Source: Bacteroidales bacterium
GTDB taxonomy: Bacteria > Bacteroidota > Bacteroidia > Bacteroidales > Muribaculaceae
Length of the DNA: 64,000 nucleotides
Direction: 5' to 3'
Assembly (NCBI GenBank): GCA_014800815.1
Contig: JAAVFI010000011.1
Location: 22,822 to 86,821 of the forward strand
Program-made: the position numbers and the translations under genes
Shown: piece by piece, positions 1-8,062 of the stretch
Position numbering within the stretch: position 1 is the first letter of the stretch
Layout of the letters: every line of letters starts with the position of its first letter
The notes under the pieces: generated by a model
What the model was told of the DNA's origin: nothing
Seen by the model: only the letters and a program-made list of their open reading frames with translations
Database searches by the model: none

Positions 1-997
1 CCCAGGAGAGCTTGATTGTGTTGTGATCGGTAAGCTCGAACTTCACTTCACCCGGAGTGTCAAGACCGTTGACTTTCACGGGGTTTGATTCGGGAGATTT
101 GTCTGCACCCTTCACGGCTCTCACAGTGTAGTAGTATGTGGCGCCGGAGGTATCGAAGTCGCTGAAAGTATAGCTTGTACCGCTGGCCTTGAGGTCTTTG
201 GCTACGTAAGTGCGGGTTTTGTTGCGGTCGTAGGCTATAGTGAAGAGGTCGAGAGTGTAGGAGTCGGCACCTGCAACGGGCTCCCAATGAGCGGTGAAGC
301 CGTTAGAAGAGAAGTTGTCGAAGTCGGTAGCGACGGGAGCTTCTACCTTGGGGTCGAGGAATTTGATTTCGATATCATCGAAGTAGATCGAGGCATCGTA
401 GCCGCTGAACTGGAAGAAGTAAGATGTCGACTTTCGTTCCTTATCGAAAACGAATTTATATTCACCCCATTCTTGATAGTCATAGGCATATTCATTGTCG
501 AAGGTGCGCGGATTATCAGGATCTGAGCAATCTACTACATATACCTGTGCCCAGTCGAAGTTATACTCTTTATCAGCCAAGTAAGCGCGGAAAGTAACTA
601 CGAGAGGTTTGCCATTCTGCGGGATTTCGAGAACGGGAGTACAGAGACAGGCGAGAGCACTTGCCTTCATGTCGATATATGCACAGCCGTCGGCCTGGCT
701 GAGACCGACAGAAGACCAATATGGTGCAGAGGTAAGTTCGGGATTGACCCAACCTTCTTCGATTGCTTCAGGAGCATCAAAGCTTCCTGCAGTAAACTTC
801 GAGAAGTCTTCGGAAAGAATAAGAGTCTTATTGTAGAATTCTGCCTCGTCTTCAATCAACGGATTAGGTGCCGGGAGTATGCGGCTGATTACCTTAGGTT
901 TTTGAGCAAGAACACGGGCGGGAAGAGCAGCATTATCAGCAATGCCTGTAAATGAAATACTTGCAATTATCGCAAGCGAGAGTAAAGATCTCTTCAT
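1..997 (-). CDS. Secreted Fn3-domain protein, 3' end beyond the window
   Basis: The reading frame is open from the ATG at 997 to the left edge, so the C-terminus is missing. The first 25 or so residues (MKRSLLSLAIIASISF and on) form a signal peptide. Residues about 55-200 look like a carbohydrate-binding or 'choice-of-anchor' beta-sandwich, ending in a YFDDIEIKFLDP strand. From about residue 210 a fibronectin type III domain begins (VEAPVATDF, then GFTAHWEPVAGADSYTLDLF). The protein is probably exported and may carry a type IX secretion tail beyond the edge, which cannot be seen here. No enzyme motif is visible. A good promoter lies just upstream, so it is its own transcription unit. Confidence 0.8.
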   Translation of the reverse strand, partial: MKRSLLSLAIIASISFTGIADNAALPARVLAQKPKVISRILPAPNPLIEDEAEFYNKTLILSEDFSKFTAGSFDAPEAIEEGWVNPELTSAPYWSSVGLSQADGCAYIDMKASALACLCTPVLEIPQNGKPLVVTFRAYLADKEYNFDWAQVYVVDCSDPDNPRTFDNEYAYDYQEWGEYKFVFDKERKSTSYFFQFSGYDASIYFDDIEIKFLDPKVEAPVATDFDNFSSNGFTAHWEPVAGADSYTLDLFTIAYDRNKTRTYVAKDLKASGTSYTFSDFDTSGATYYYTVRAVKGADKSPESNPVKVNGLDTPGEVKFELTDHNTIKLSW

Positions 998-1257
998 AGA
1001 AAAGAAGTAAATGTTAAGTATTGTGGCGCGAAGTTAGCTATAATTATGGATATATGCAAGGTATTTCGCTATTTTCTACACAAAACGCTTGCATTTTGCC
1101 TTGATGCTATACACCATACCACGAAAAGTAATCTATAAATCAGCAATTTACTCTTTTAACACTGTACTATATTTTTTAGAGATTATATATACACAAATTA
1201 TGCGATTCGCATTATGTGAACCGCATAATCTGAATAATATCGTGTAAAACGTGTGGC
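998..1257. other. Intergenic gap between Fn3 gene and mutS
   Basis: This AT-rich gap holds the Fn3 promoter (1029-1059). It also has an inverted repeat, ATTATGCG at 1197-1204 and CGCATAAT at 1222-1229, which could end mutS transcription on the minus strand but has no clear T tract. I see no gene in it. Confidence 0.5.
1029..1059 (-). promoter_or_regulatory. Bacteroidetes-type promoter of the Fn3 gene
   Basis: On the minus strand a TTG (-33) is followed after 20 nt by TAACTTCG (-7), one base off the TAnnTTTG consensus, about 30 nt before the ATG at 997. Confidence 0.5.
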
Positions 1258-3921
1258 TTAGTCGTGCTTCCCGGTGAGGATTCCACGGATATCGTGGAGC
1301 TTGGTGAGAGCCTCGAGCGGAGTCAGGCGGTTGATATCTACACCGAGCAGCTCGTCTCGCACCTGGGAGAGTACGGGGTCATCGAGCTGGAAGAACGACA
1401 GCTGCATGCCTGCTACAGTATCGGAGGCAGGTGTGGATATGCGCGCTTTGCCCTTGCGCTCTTTTTTGGCAGGTGTACTGTCGGAAGGTGCGGCTTCGGG
1501 GGCTTCGTCGCGACTCGCTTCGAGCTGTGCGAGCACGGCGTCGGCACGCTTCACTATAGACTGGGGCATGCCGGCGAGCTTGGCTACATGGATACCGAAA
1601 CTGTGTTCGCTTCCGCCGCGTGCGAGCTTGCGAAGAAACACTACTTTGCCGTCGATTTCGCGGACGGATACGTTGTAGTTGACGATACGCTCGTAGAGCG
1701 CTTCCATGTCGTTGAGCTCGTGGTAGTGGGTAGCAAACAGGGTCTTGGGATGCAGACCGCCGTGATTGTGTATGTGCTCCACTATGGCCCAGGCTATGGA
1801 GATGCCGTCGTAGGTGGATGTTCCGCGACCGAGCTCATCGAAGAGTATAAGCGAGCGCTCGCTCATATTATTAAGGATTGAGGCGGCTTCGTTCATCTCC
1901 ACCATGAAGGTAGATTCGCCCAGTGAAATATTGTCGCTCGCTCCCACACGGGTGAAAATTTTGTCGACAACGCCGATGTGTGCCGACTCGGCAGCGACGA
2001 AGCTGCCTATCTGCGCCATTATGACGTTGAGCGCGGTCTGACGCAGCAAGGCCGATTTACCCGACATATTGGGGCCGGTAATCATCATAATCTGCGTACC
2101 GCTATTCGATAGTTCCACCGAGTTGGTGATGTACGGTTCGCCCGGAGGCAACTGCTTCTCTATCACCGGGTGACGGGCCTCGGTGAGACGTAGGTCAAGC
2201 GAGTCGTCGACCACAGGGCGGTTGTAGCGGTTCTCTATGGCCACACGCGTAAAGGCGTTGAGCACATCGAGCCTTGCGAGCAGCGATGCGTCGAGCTGCA
2301 GAGCGGGGATGTACTGCGCAACGGCGGCAACGAGTTCGGCGTAGAGGCGGTTCTGGAGCGCTTCGATTTTCTCCTGTGCGCCCAGTATCTGCTCTTCGTA
2401 GTCCTTGAGTTCGGGGGTGATATATCGCTCGGCATTCACGAGAGTCTGCTTGCGTATCCACTCCGCAGGCACCTTGGACTTGTGGGTGTTTGTCACCTCT
2501 ATATAGTAGCCGAATACATTGTTGTATCCGATTTTGAGCGAAGGTATGCCTGTAGCCTCCACCTCGCGGGCCTGTAGCTTGGCGAGGTAGTCCTTGCCCT
2601 CGTATGCTATCGAGCGGAGGCGGTCGAGCTCTTCGTTCACACCGTGGCATATTATGTCGCCGCGCGACGCCGTTCCGGCGGCATCGTCGGGGATTTCGCG
2701 GGATATACGCTCGCGTATGCTTTCGCATGGATTGAGCTGGTCGGCCACGGCCTTGAGCTGCTGCAGACCCGAGGCGGCGCATAGCTTGCGCAGCGGCTCT
2801 ATGGCGGCGAGGGCGTTGCGTACCTGTATGAGTTCGCGGGGTGAGATGCGGTCGCAGGCCACTTTTGTGACAAGTCGCTCAAGGTCACCGACACTCTTGA
2901 GGAGTTCGGCCATGGTATCGCGGTCGTCGGGATTACGAAAGAAATATTCCACCACATCGAGTCGCTCGTTGATAGCTTTGGGGTCGCGCAGAGGCATCTG
3001 CAGCCAGCGGCGGAGCATACGCGCTCCCATAGGTGTGAGGGTGCGGTCGATGACGCCGAGGAGGCTCTTGCCTTCGCTGTCGAGGGGCTCGAAAAGCTCG
3101 AGATTGCGTATGGTGAAGCGGTCGAGGCGCACGCTCTTGCCTTCGTCGAGGCGTGATATAGAGGTGATGTGAGCGGTGCGTGTGTGCTGGGTGAGGTCGA
3201 GGTAGTGGAGGATAGCGCCGGCGGCAACTATGGCAGCGTGCATGCGGTCGAGACCGAAACCTTTGAGCGATGTAGTGCCGAACTGCTTGCGCAGGCGTTC
3301 GTCGGCCGCATCGGAGGTAAAGAGCCAGTCTTCCATCTCGAAGCTCAGATACTGCTGAGAGAACTCCGAGAGGCGGCCGCGCAGTCCGCGCTGCACCAGA
3401 AGCTCCTTCGGCGCCATATTGCCGAGGGTCTTGTCGATATACGCCTGCGAGCCCTCGGTGGCAAGAAATTCGCCGGTGGATATGTCGAGGAGGGCGAGTC
3501 CGCAGGTGGTCTTGCCGAAATGTACGGCGGCGAGGAAGTTGTTCTCGCGGCGCGACAGCACATTGTCGCCCATAGCCACACCGGGGGTGACAAGCTCTGT
3601 GATACCGCGCTTGACGAGTTTCTTGGTGAGCTTGGGGTCTTCGAGCTGCTCGCAGATAGCCACACGCTTGCCGGCACGGACGAGCTTGGGGAGGTAGCTG
3701 TCGAGTGCATGGTGCGGGAAGCCGGCGAGCTCCACATGCTGGGCTGCACCGTTTGCCCGTCGTGTAAGTGTTATGCCGAGTATCTCCGACGCCACAATGG
3801 CATCGTCGGAAAAAGTCTCATAAAAGTCGCCCACACGGAAAAGCAGTATCGCATCGGGATGCTTTGTCTTCATCTCCGAGTACTGCTTCATCAGAGGGGT
3901 TTCTACATATTTTTTTGCCAC
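1258..3921 (-). CDS. mutS: DNA mismatch repair ATPase MutS
   Basis: MutS binds mismatches and small loops and starts repair with MutL. At 887 residues the protein has normal length. The mismatch-reading Phe-x-Glu motif is present as GDFYETF at residues 31-37 (F33, E35). The connector, lever and clamp regions follow, then the ABC-type ATPase with Walker A GPNMSGKS near residue 615, the [13 protein letters not shown]alker B/D-loop region and FATHYHEL. A charged low-complexity linker ([20 protein letters not shown]) precedes the C-terminal helix-turn-helix dimer region. It is the last gene of a leftward operon with lptD, the FtsB-like gene and a membrane protein; the gap upstream is 26 nt. Confidence 0.97.
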   Translation of the reverse strand: MAKKYVETPLMKQYSEMKTKHPDAILLFRVGDFYETFSDDAIVASEILGITLTRRANGAAQHVELAGFPHHALDSYLPKLVRAGKRVAICEQLEDPKLTKKLVKRGITELVTPGVAMGDNVLSRRENNFLAAVHFGKTTCGLALLDISTGEFLATEGSQAYIDKTLGNMAPKELLVQRGLRGRLSEFSQQYLSFEMEDWLFTSDAADERLRKQFGTTSLKGFGLDRMHAAIVAAGAILHYLDLTQHTRTAHITSISRLDEGKSVRLDRFTIRNLELFEPLDSEGKSLLGVIDRTLTPMGARMLRRWLQMPLRDPKAINERLDVVEYFFRNPDDRDTMAELLKSVGDLERLVTKVACDRISPRELIQVRNALAAIEPLRKLCAASGLQQLKAVADQLNPCESIRERISREIPDDAAGTASRGDIICHGVNEELDRLRSIAYEGKDYLAKLQAREVEATGIPSLKIGYNNVFGYYIEVTNTHKSKVPAEWIRKQTLVNAERYITPELKDYEEQILGAQEKIEALQNRLYAELVAAVAQYIPALQLDASLLARLDVLNAFTRVAIENRYNRPVVDDSLDLRLTEARHPVIEKQLPPGEPYITNSVELSNSGTQIMMITGPNMSGKSALLRQTALNVIMAQIGSFVAAESAHIGVVDKIFTRVGASDNISLGESTFMVEMNEAASILNNMSERSLILFDELGRGTSTYDGISIAWAIVEHIHNHGGLHPKTLFATHYHELNDMEALYERIVNYNVSVREIDGKVVFLRKLARGGSEHSFGIHVAKLAGMPQSIVKRADAVLAQLEASRDEAPEAAPSDSTPAKKERKGKARISTPASDTVAGMQLSFFQLDDPVLSQVRDELLGVDINRLTPLEALTKLHDIRGILTGKHD

Positions 3922-3947
3922 AGGAATCTGAGAATTTCGTTAATGAC

Positions 3948-4334
3948 TTACTTGCCGATTTTGCTCTCGCGCGAGGGTATAGCTATGGAAGTGATAGCCT
4001 GGATAGCGGCGCCTGCGAGGGTGAACGCGAGCCAGTCGCGGAGCTGTGCCCCGGGGTAGAAAAGGAAGAAAGCGGCCACGCAGAAGAATATCGCGCTCCA
4101 GCTTTCGATGCGGTGGAAGCGCTTGAGGCGCATGTCGCTGCCGCGGTAGGGGGTGAACAGGCGCGCTATGAGCAGAATAAGCGCACCGGCCGAATATACA
4201 TACGGATACGCTTGCTGCGCCCATGCCGTATTCATCATGAAGAAGGGCACGAGGGTGGCAAGAAGTATCAACAGAAGCCCTGCAGGGGCTACGACCGATG
4301 TGAGCACCGATCGGAGTGCGGAATTATTTTTCAC
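3948..4334 (-). CDS. Small integral membrane protein, unknown role
   Basis: About 128 residues with three to four hydrophobic segments (LLLILLATLVPFFMM, SAGALILLIARLF, WSAIFFCVAAFFLFY, LAFTLAGAAIQAITSIAI). I chose the GTG at 4334, whose first codons (GTG AAA AAT AA) overlap the end of the FtsB-like gene; the frame also opens further up at an ATG at 4382, which would force a 59-nt overlap. The protein lies between the cell-division gene and mutS, and I recognise no domain. The gene ends AAG TAA GTC AT, the same hexamer-plus motif found at the ends of the fold-back elements described at 7899 and 28693. Confidence 0.75.
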   Translation of the reverse strand: MKNNSALRSVLTSVVAPAGLLLILLATLVPFFMMNTAWAQQAYPYVYSAGALILLIARLFTPYRGSDMRLKRFHRIESWSAIFFCVAAFFLFYPGAQLRDWLAFTLAGAAIQAITSIAIPSRESKIGK

Positions 4335-4653
4335 TGGGTACGGGGGGTGTTTCGGTAAATATAAATACGTCCTCGCCGGCACGTTTCATGCCATACTGCT
4401 CGCGCACGACCTGCTCCATGAGGTCGCGGTCGGAGGCCAGACGGCTGTTGAGGTCGCGGTAGTAGAGCATGGTGTCGCGGTTTGCTTCGAGCTCGGCGCG
4501 GAGGCTGTCGATAGTGCGGTCGTAGTCGATACTCTGAAACACCGTATTCTCACCCGAGAATGCAATGTAGCAGAAGGCGGCGATGCACACCAGGGTGACC
4601 GGCGAAAGGAAGCGTCGGCACCACGACCATATTGAGGAAAGTTTTGAGTTCAT
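4324..4653 (-). CDS. FtsB/DivIC-family septum formation protein
   Basis: This 109-residue bitopic membrane protein has the layout of the FtsB/DivIC family, which forms the periplasmic division complex with FtsL and FtsQ/DivIB. A short cytoplasmic head is followed by one membrane segment (residues about 17-33, FLSPVTLVCIAAFCYIAF). A coiled coil follows (about 45-85, YDRTIDSLRAELEANRDTML). The family's closing motif VREQYGMKRAGEDVFIF is near residue 85-101. It lies 4 nt after lptD and overlaps the next membrane gene, so these are translated from one message. Confidence 0.85.
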   Translation of the reverse strand: MNSKLSSIWSWCRRFLSPVTLVCIAAFCYIAFSGENTVFQSIDYDRTIDSLRAELEANRDTMLYYRDLNSRLASDRDLMEQVVREQYGMKRAGEDVFIFTETPPVPSEK

Positions 4654-4657
4654 AATA

Positions 4658-7447
4658 TCAATACCAGGTAATACCGTTGGAGAGTGAAGAGCGCTTGTCG
4701 TACTTGAGGTCGGAGAGCATCGACGAGTTGACTGAAATATGGAAGTTATAGCTCTTGTAGGGGCCTACGGGCACGAAGCTCGCACTCATGGTGAAACAGT
4801 GGAGGTCGCGCGATATATTGCAGTTCATGTACGCTATGCGGTGAGTATCGAAGTTGTAAGATGCCGAGAAGGAGAAGTTCCACGCCGAGGTCGGGCGGAT
4901 ATTTCCCGACAACGAGAGGTTCTGGGTTATTTTGCCGTCGAACTCCATTTTGTCGTAGTTGAAGGCACCGTAGCCATAGTTCACCGAGTAGTTGAGGCTC
5001 AGGCTCCACGGCACGGTCCACTTGGCATAGCCGTTGGAGTTCATCTCCACATCGCCGGCGCCGTGGTCGTGGTTGTGGCCACTGCGGTCGTCCGACTCGC
5101 GGTTGTTATCGGAGGAGGAGTTGTTATTGTTGTCGGTGCCGGGGTCTTCTTTCTTGTTTTTGCGCTTGAACGTATCGTTGTTGAACGTATAGCTGAACGA
5201 TGTACCCGTGCGCTGCAGACGGCCTATGCCCTTACCTGCGGCGAGGCGTGTCTTGTTGATTTTCACGGGCGTACCGGCCGAATTGAGTCCGTAGGTATAT
5301 ACATCCCACGTTGCCGATAGATTGAGGTTGAAGCTCTTGGTGAGGCGCAGGAGTATCGACGTGGAGAGGTCGCTCCAGTTGAGCGAGTCGGCGGCGAAGT
5401 TGTAGCTCTGGCTCACATTGAGGTTCTCAATCAGCGAAATCTTCTTCTCGCCGATTGAGTCGTTGCTCGACTTCACCTTCATCTCAAGATTATTGGCAAG
5501 GGAGTACGACACCGACCCGGTCTTGCCCGCGCTCGGCACTCCGAAGAGAGCGTTGGGGAAGAGGCTGTACTGGCGGTTCTGAATCTGTCCGCGGCTGTCG
5601 GTGTAGTTGTACGAGCCGTAGTAGCCGAAGAAAGGCGAGGAGAAGTCGGGCGAACCGTTAAACGACAGCGACGGCGTGAGTACGTATCGTATCATCTTGA
5701 TTTTCTTGCCTATGGCACCAAGCGGCTGGAAGAAGGCATACACCTTGGTGTCAAGAGCCACCGAGGCCGTGAAATCCCACACGTTGTAGAAGCCGTAGGT
5801 GGTGTCCATAAGCTCGATAGCCTGCTGATCGTCCCACGAGCGGCGCACCTTGCGGGTATACATTCGGTCGTTGAGATTCAGCGACGGTGTGAAGTTGAAG
5901 TATTTCAGCACATTGAAGGTAGCCGACACAGGCACACGGTGCTGCATGGCATTGCGCCAGTCCTTGATAAGGCTCTTCTTGAAAAATTCGTCCTGCTTCG
6001 ACGTAAGCGAGTTCTGGAAAAGACCGCTGTACGACAGCTTTATCTTCTCATACCACTTCTCGGCACCCACGGCTCGCTTGCGCTTGAAGGGATAGACCTG
6101 CGACATGGAGATAGTGATATTGGGGAACGATACTGCAAGAGTGGAGTCCTGAGAGCGCTGCGATATGTTGAAGGTGGTGGAGAGGCTCCACTTGGAGTTG
6201 GGTATGCGGTAGGTCATGTTCACGGTCGAACTCTTGGTGTTCTCGGTGAACGCCGACGAATAGTAGGAGTTGAGGTCGTTTCGCGAGTAGCCCGATGTGG
6301 CGAAGTTGACACTTGCCGAAAGCGACATGTTGGGGTTGAACTTGGAGTCCTGCGAGTGGCTCCAGACTATCTGGAAGTTGGTCTGTGTGGAGTAGTCGGG
6401 CGAGCCTTTCTCTCCCGTAATAGTCTTGAGATAGGATGCGTTGAACGAGCCTGAGTACTTATATCTGCGGGCGTAGCTCGAGCGGGCGCTGAGTCCCCAC
6501 GAACCTTTGGTGTACACTTCGCCGGTGAGGGCGAGGTCGACATTGTCGTTGATAGCGAAGTAGTAGCCGCCGTCGCGGAGATAGAAACCGCGGTTGTAGT
6601 CGTCGCCGAAGGTGGGCACTATCACGCCGGAAGCGTACTTGTCGGTAAAGGGGAAGTAGCCGAAGGGCACCGCCAGAGGAAGGGGAAGGCCGGCGAGCAC
6701 CATGTAGGCAGGGCCTACCACGATATTCTTGCCGGGACGCACCTTGGCTTTGGTGAGCTGGAAGTAGAAGTGAGGATTGTCGTGGTGGTCGCAGGTAGTA
6801 TAGCGTCCGTCCTTGATATAGAATTCGTCGTCGGTACCCTTTTTGGTCCGGCCACCTGTAAGGTAGCCCTCGCCTTGCTGGGTCACGACGTTGGTGATAT
6901 ATCCTTTCTGAGTCTTGAAATTATAGCGCATGGTGGCAGCCTCGTAGTCGGTGCCGTTCTCGTTGAATACGGGTTTGCCGATTACTTCTCCCGTGGAGTC
7001 GGTGCGGCCCACGGCGAAGACGCTGTTGTCGGTGAGGTCCATGCGTATCTCGGCGGCGTCGAGCTTGATATCGCCGTAGCTCACAGAGCCGTCGCCGTAC
7101 ATGTAGGCCGTATCGCGGCGGACTATGCACATGGAGTCGGTCGACGAGAATACCACGGGAGCATCGAGGTCGGTCTTGACATATCTCACGCGCGAGGGGG
7201 ATGTTTGGTTGGCAGGCAGAGGTGCCGAAGGAACTACGAGGAGGGAGTCGCCGTCCACGGTATCCGTACCGATAACCGACGGTACTTCAATCTGTTGGAG
7301 CAAGTCTGCCAGGGTATCGCCCACAGTGTCGGGAGCTACAGCAAGACGCGAGGTCACATCTTCTGTATCCGAGTCTCCCGACCCCCATACAGAAAAGGCG
7401 AAGAACGCGGCAAAAAGGGCCGCTATATATATCACCAGGCTTCTCAC
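4658..7447 (-). CDS. lptD: LPS-assembly outer-membrane protein LptD (OstA-like)
   Basis: The 929-residue protein inserts lipopolysaccharide into the outer leaflet of the outer membrane. An N-terminal hydrophobic segment (LVIYIAALFAAFFAF) is followed by an OstA/LptA-like beta-jellyroll (residues about 85-200) with repeated YGDIKLDAAEIRMDL-type strands. The typical LptD stretch VGPAYMVLAGLPLPLAVPFG comes near residue 245, and the rest is a long run of alternating beta-barrel strands. A histidine/asparagine-rich low-complexity insert (NNNNSSSDNNRESDD, then HNHDHG) lies near residue 785 and is unusual for a barrel loop. A TATCTTTG -7 box is at 7472-7479 on the minus strand. Confidence 0.9.
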   Translation of the reverse strand: MRSLVIYIAALFAAFFAFSVWGSGDSDTEDVTSRLAVAPDTVGDTLADLLQQIEVPSVIGTDTVDGDSLLVVPSAPLPANQTSPSRVRYVKTDLDAPVVFSSTDSMCIVRRDTAYMYGDGSVSYGDIKLDAAEIRMDLTDNSVFAVGRTDSTGEVIGKPVFNENGTDYEAATMRYNFKTQKGYITNVVTQQGEGYLTGGRTKKGTDDEFYIKDGRYTTCDHHDNPHFYFQLTKAKVRPGKNIVVGPAYMVLAGLPLPLAVPFGYFPFTDKYASGVIVPTFGDDYNRGFYLRDGGYYFAINDNVDLALTGEVYTKGSWGLSARSSYARRYKYSGSFNASYLKTITGEKGSPDYSTQTNFQIVWSHSQDSKFNPNMSLSASVNFATSGYSRNDLNSYYSSAFTENTKSSTVNMTYRIPNSKWSLSTTFNISQRSQDSTLAVSFPNITISMSQVYPFKRKRAVGAEKWYEKIKLSYSGLFQNSLTSKQDEFFKKSLIKDWRNAMQHRVPVSATFNVLKYFNFTPSLNLNDRMYTRKVRRSWDDQQAIELMDTTYGFYNVWDFTASVALDTKVYAFFQPLGAIGKKIKMIRYVLTPSLSFNGSPDFSSPFFGYYGSYNYTDSRGQIQNRQYSLFPNALFGVPSAGKTGSVSYSLANNLEMKVKSSNDSIGEKKISLIENLNVSQSYNFAADSLNWSDLSTSILLRLTKSFNLNLSATWDVYTYGLNSAGTPVKINKTRLAAGKGIGRLQRTGTSFSYTFNNDTFKRKNKKEDPGTDNNNNSSSDNNRESDDRSGHNHDHGAGDVEMNSNGYAKWTVPWSLSLNYSVNYGYGAFNYDKMEFDGKITQNLSLSGNIRPTSAWNFSFSASYNFDTHRIAYMNCNISRDLHCFTMSASFVPVGPYKSYNFHISVNSSMLSDLKYDKRSSLSNGITWY

Positions 7448-7545
7448 TGCTCAAATGACGGTTTATCTCGGCAAAGATACGAATTTTTAGCAGCATAACG
7501 GCTCTTGAAGTCGCTCTATTAATCCTTTTTTGCTAATTTTGCGAT

Positions 7546-7809
7546 ATGAACTACACTGACATACGCAAACTCATTTCGGCAAACCGCCTCGCCGAGGCCG
7601 CCGCACTCCTGCCCTCTCCCTCCGAGGCCAAGGACGCCGAGGCTCTATATCTGCTCGGACGCATTGCCTGGAAAGAGGGCCGCAAGACCGACGCCATTTC
7701 GCTCTACAATGCCGCTCTCGCTCTCGACCCTGAGTCGGAGGCCGCAGTGGCTCTGGAGCAGGCTTCGGGCATTATGGACTTCTATCATCGCGACTTGTAC
7801 AATCCTTAA
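7546..7809 (+). CDS. Small tetratricopeptide-repeat protein
   Basis: This 87-residue protein has about one and a half TPR units (AEALYLLGRIAWKEGRKTDAISLYNAALALDPES near residues 32-66). It lacks a signal peptide, so it is cytoplasmic and probably a protein-protein adaptor. A -7 box TAATTTTG at 7534-7541 ends only 4 nt before the ATG, so the message would be almost leaderless. It is divergent from lptD and followed by a strong terminator. Confidence 0.8.
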   Translation: MNYTDIRKLISANRLAEAAALLPSPSEAKDAEALYLLGRIAWKEGRKTDAISLYNAALALDPESEAAVALEQASGIMDFYHRDLYNP

Positions 7810-7837
7810 CCTGAAAAAATCTATCCGTCTTAACGCA

Positions 7838-7867
7838 CACGAGGCGCCCCGCAGGGGGTGCCTCGTG
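7838..7867 (+). terminator. Terminator after the TPR gene
   Basis: CACGAGGC and GCCTCGTG form the outer stem, continuing inward through a G-T pair into CCCC/GGGG, with a short loop and CTTATTT after it. Confidence 0.8.
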
Positions 7868-7898
7868 CTTATTTATGTGCGGTATGTTATTTCGATTT

Positions 7899-8062
7899 AA
7901 GTAAGTCTTGTAAATTAGTTTATATTACAATTTGAAGTAGTTATGAGCGAGATTCGTACTTGCGAAGAAGGACTTATGGGGCTCCATAACGACTGATAAG
8001 TAAGCACGAAGATTGCCATAACTACTCAAAGAGTGATATAAAATAATTTTCATGACTTACTT
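7899..8062. repeat. 164-bp fold-back (MITE-like) element, copy 1
   Basis: The element runs from AAGTAAGTC to GACTTACTT. Its left 24 bases are nearly the reverse complement of its right 24. Inner segments also pair: GTAGTTATG near 7937 with CATAACTAC near 8018, and TTATGG with CCATAA around the centre at about 7982. The whole unit could therefore fold into one long imperfect hairpin. Copy 2 at 28693-28856 has the same length and about 11 differences. No reading frame is carried, so it is non-autonomous. Its right end supplies the last codon and TAA stop of the Wzc-like gene. Confidence 0.8.

Noticed and set aside
3169..4059. 296-codon plus-strand frame antisense to mutS
   Set aside because: mutS is complete and certain on the other strand.
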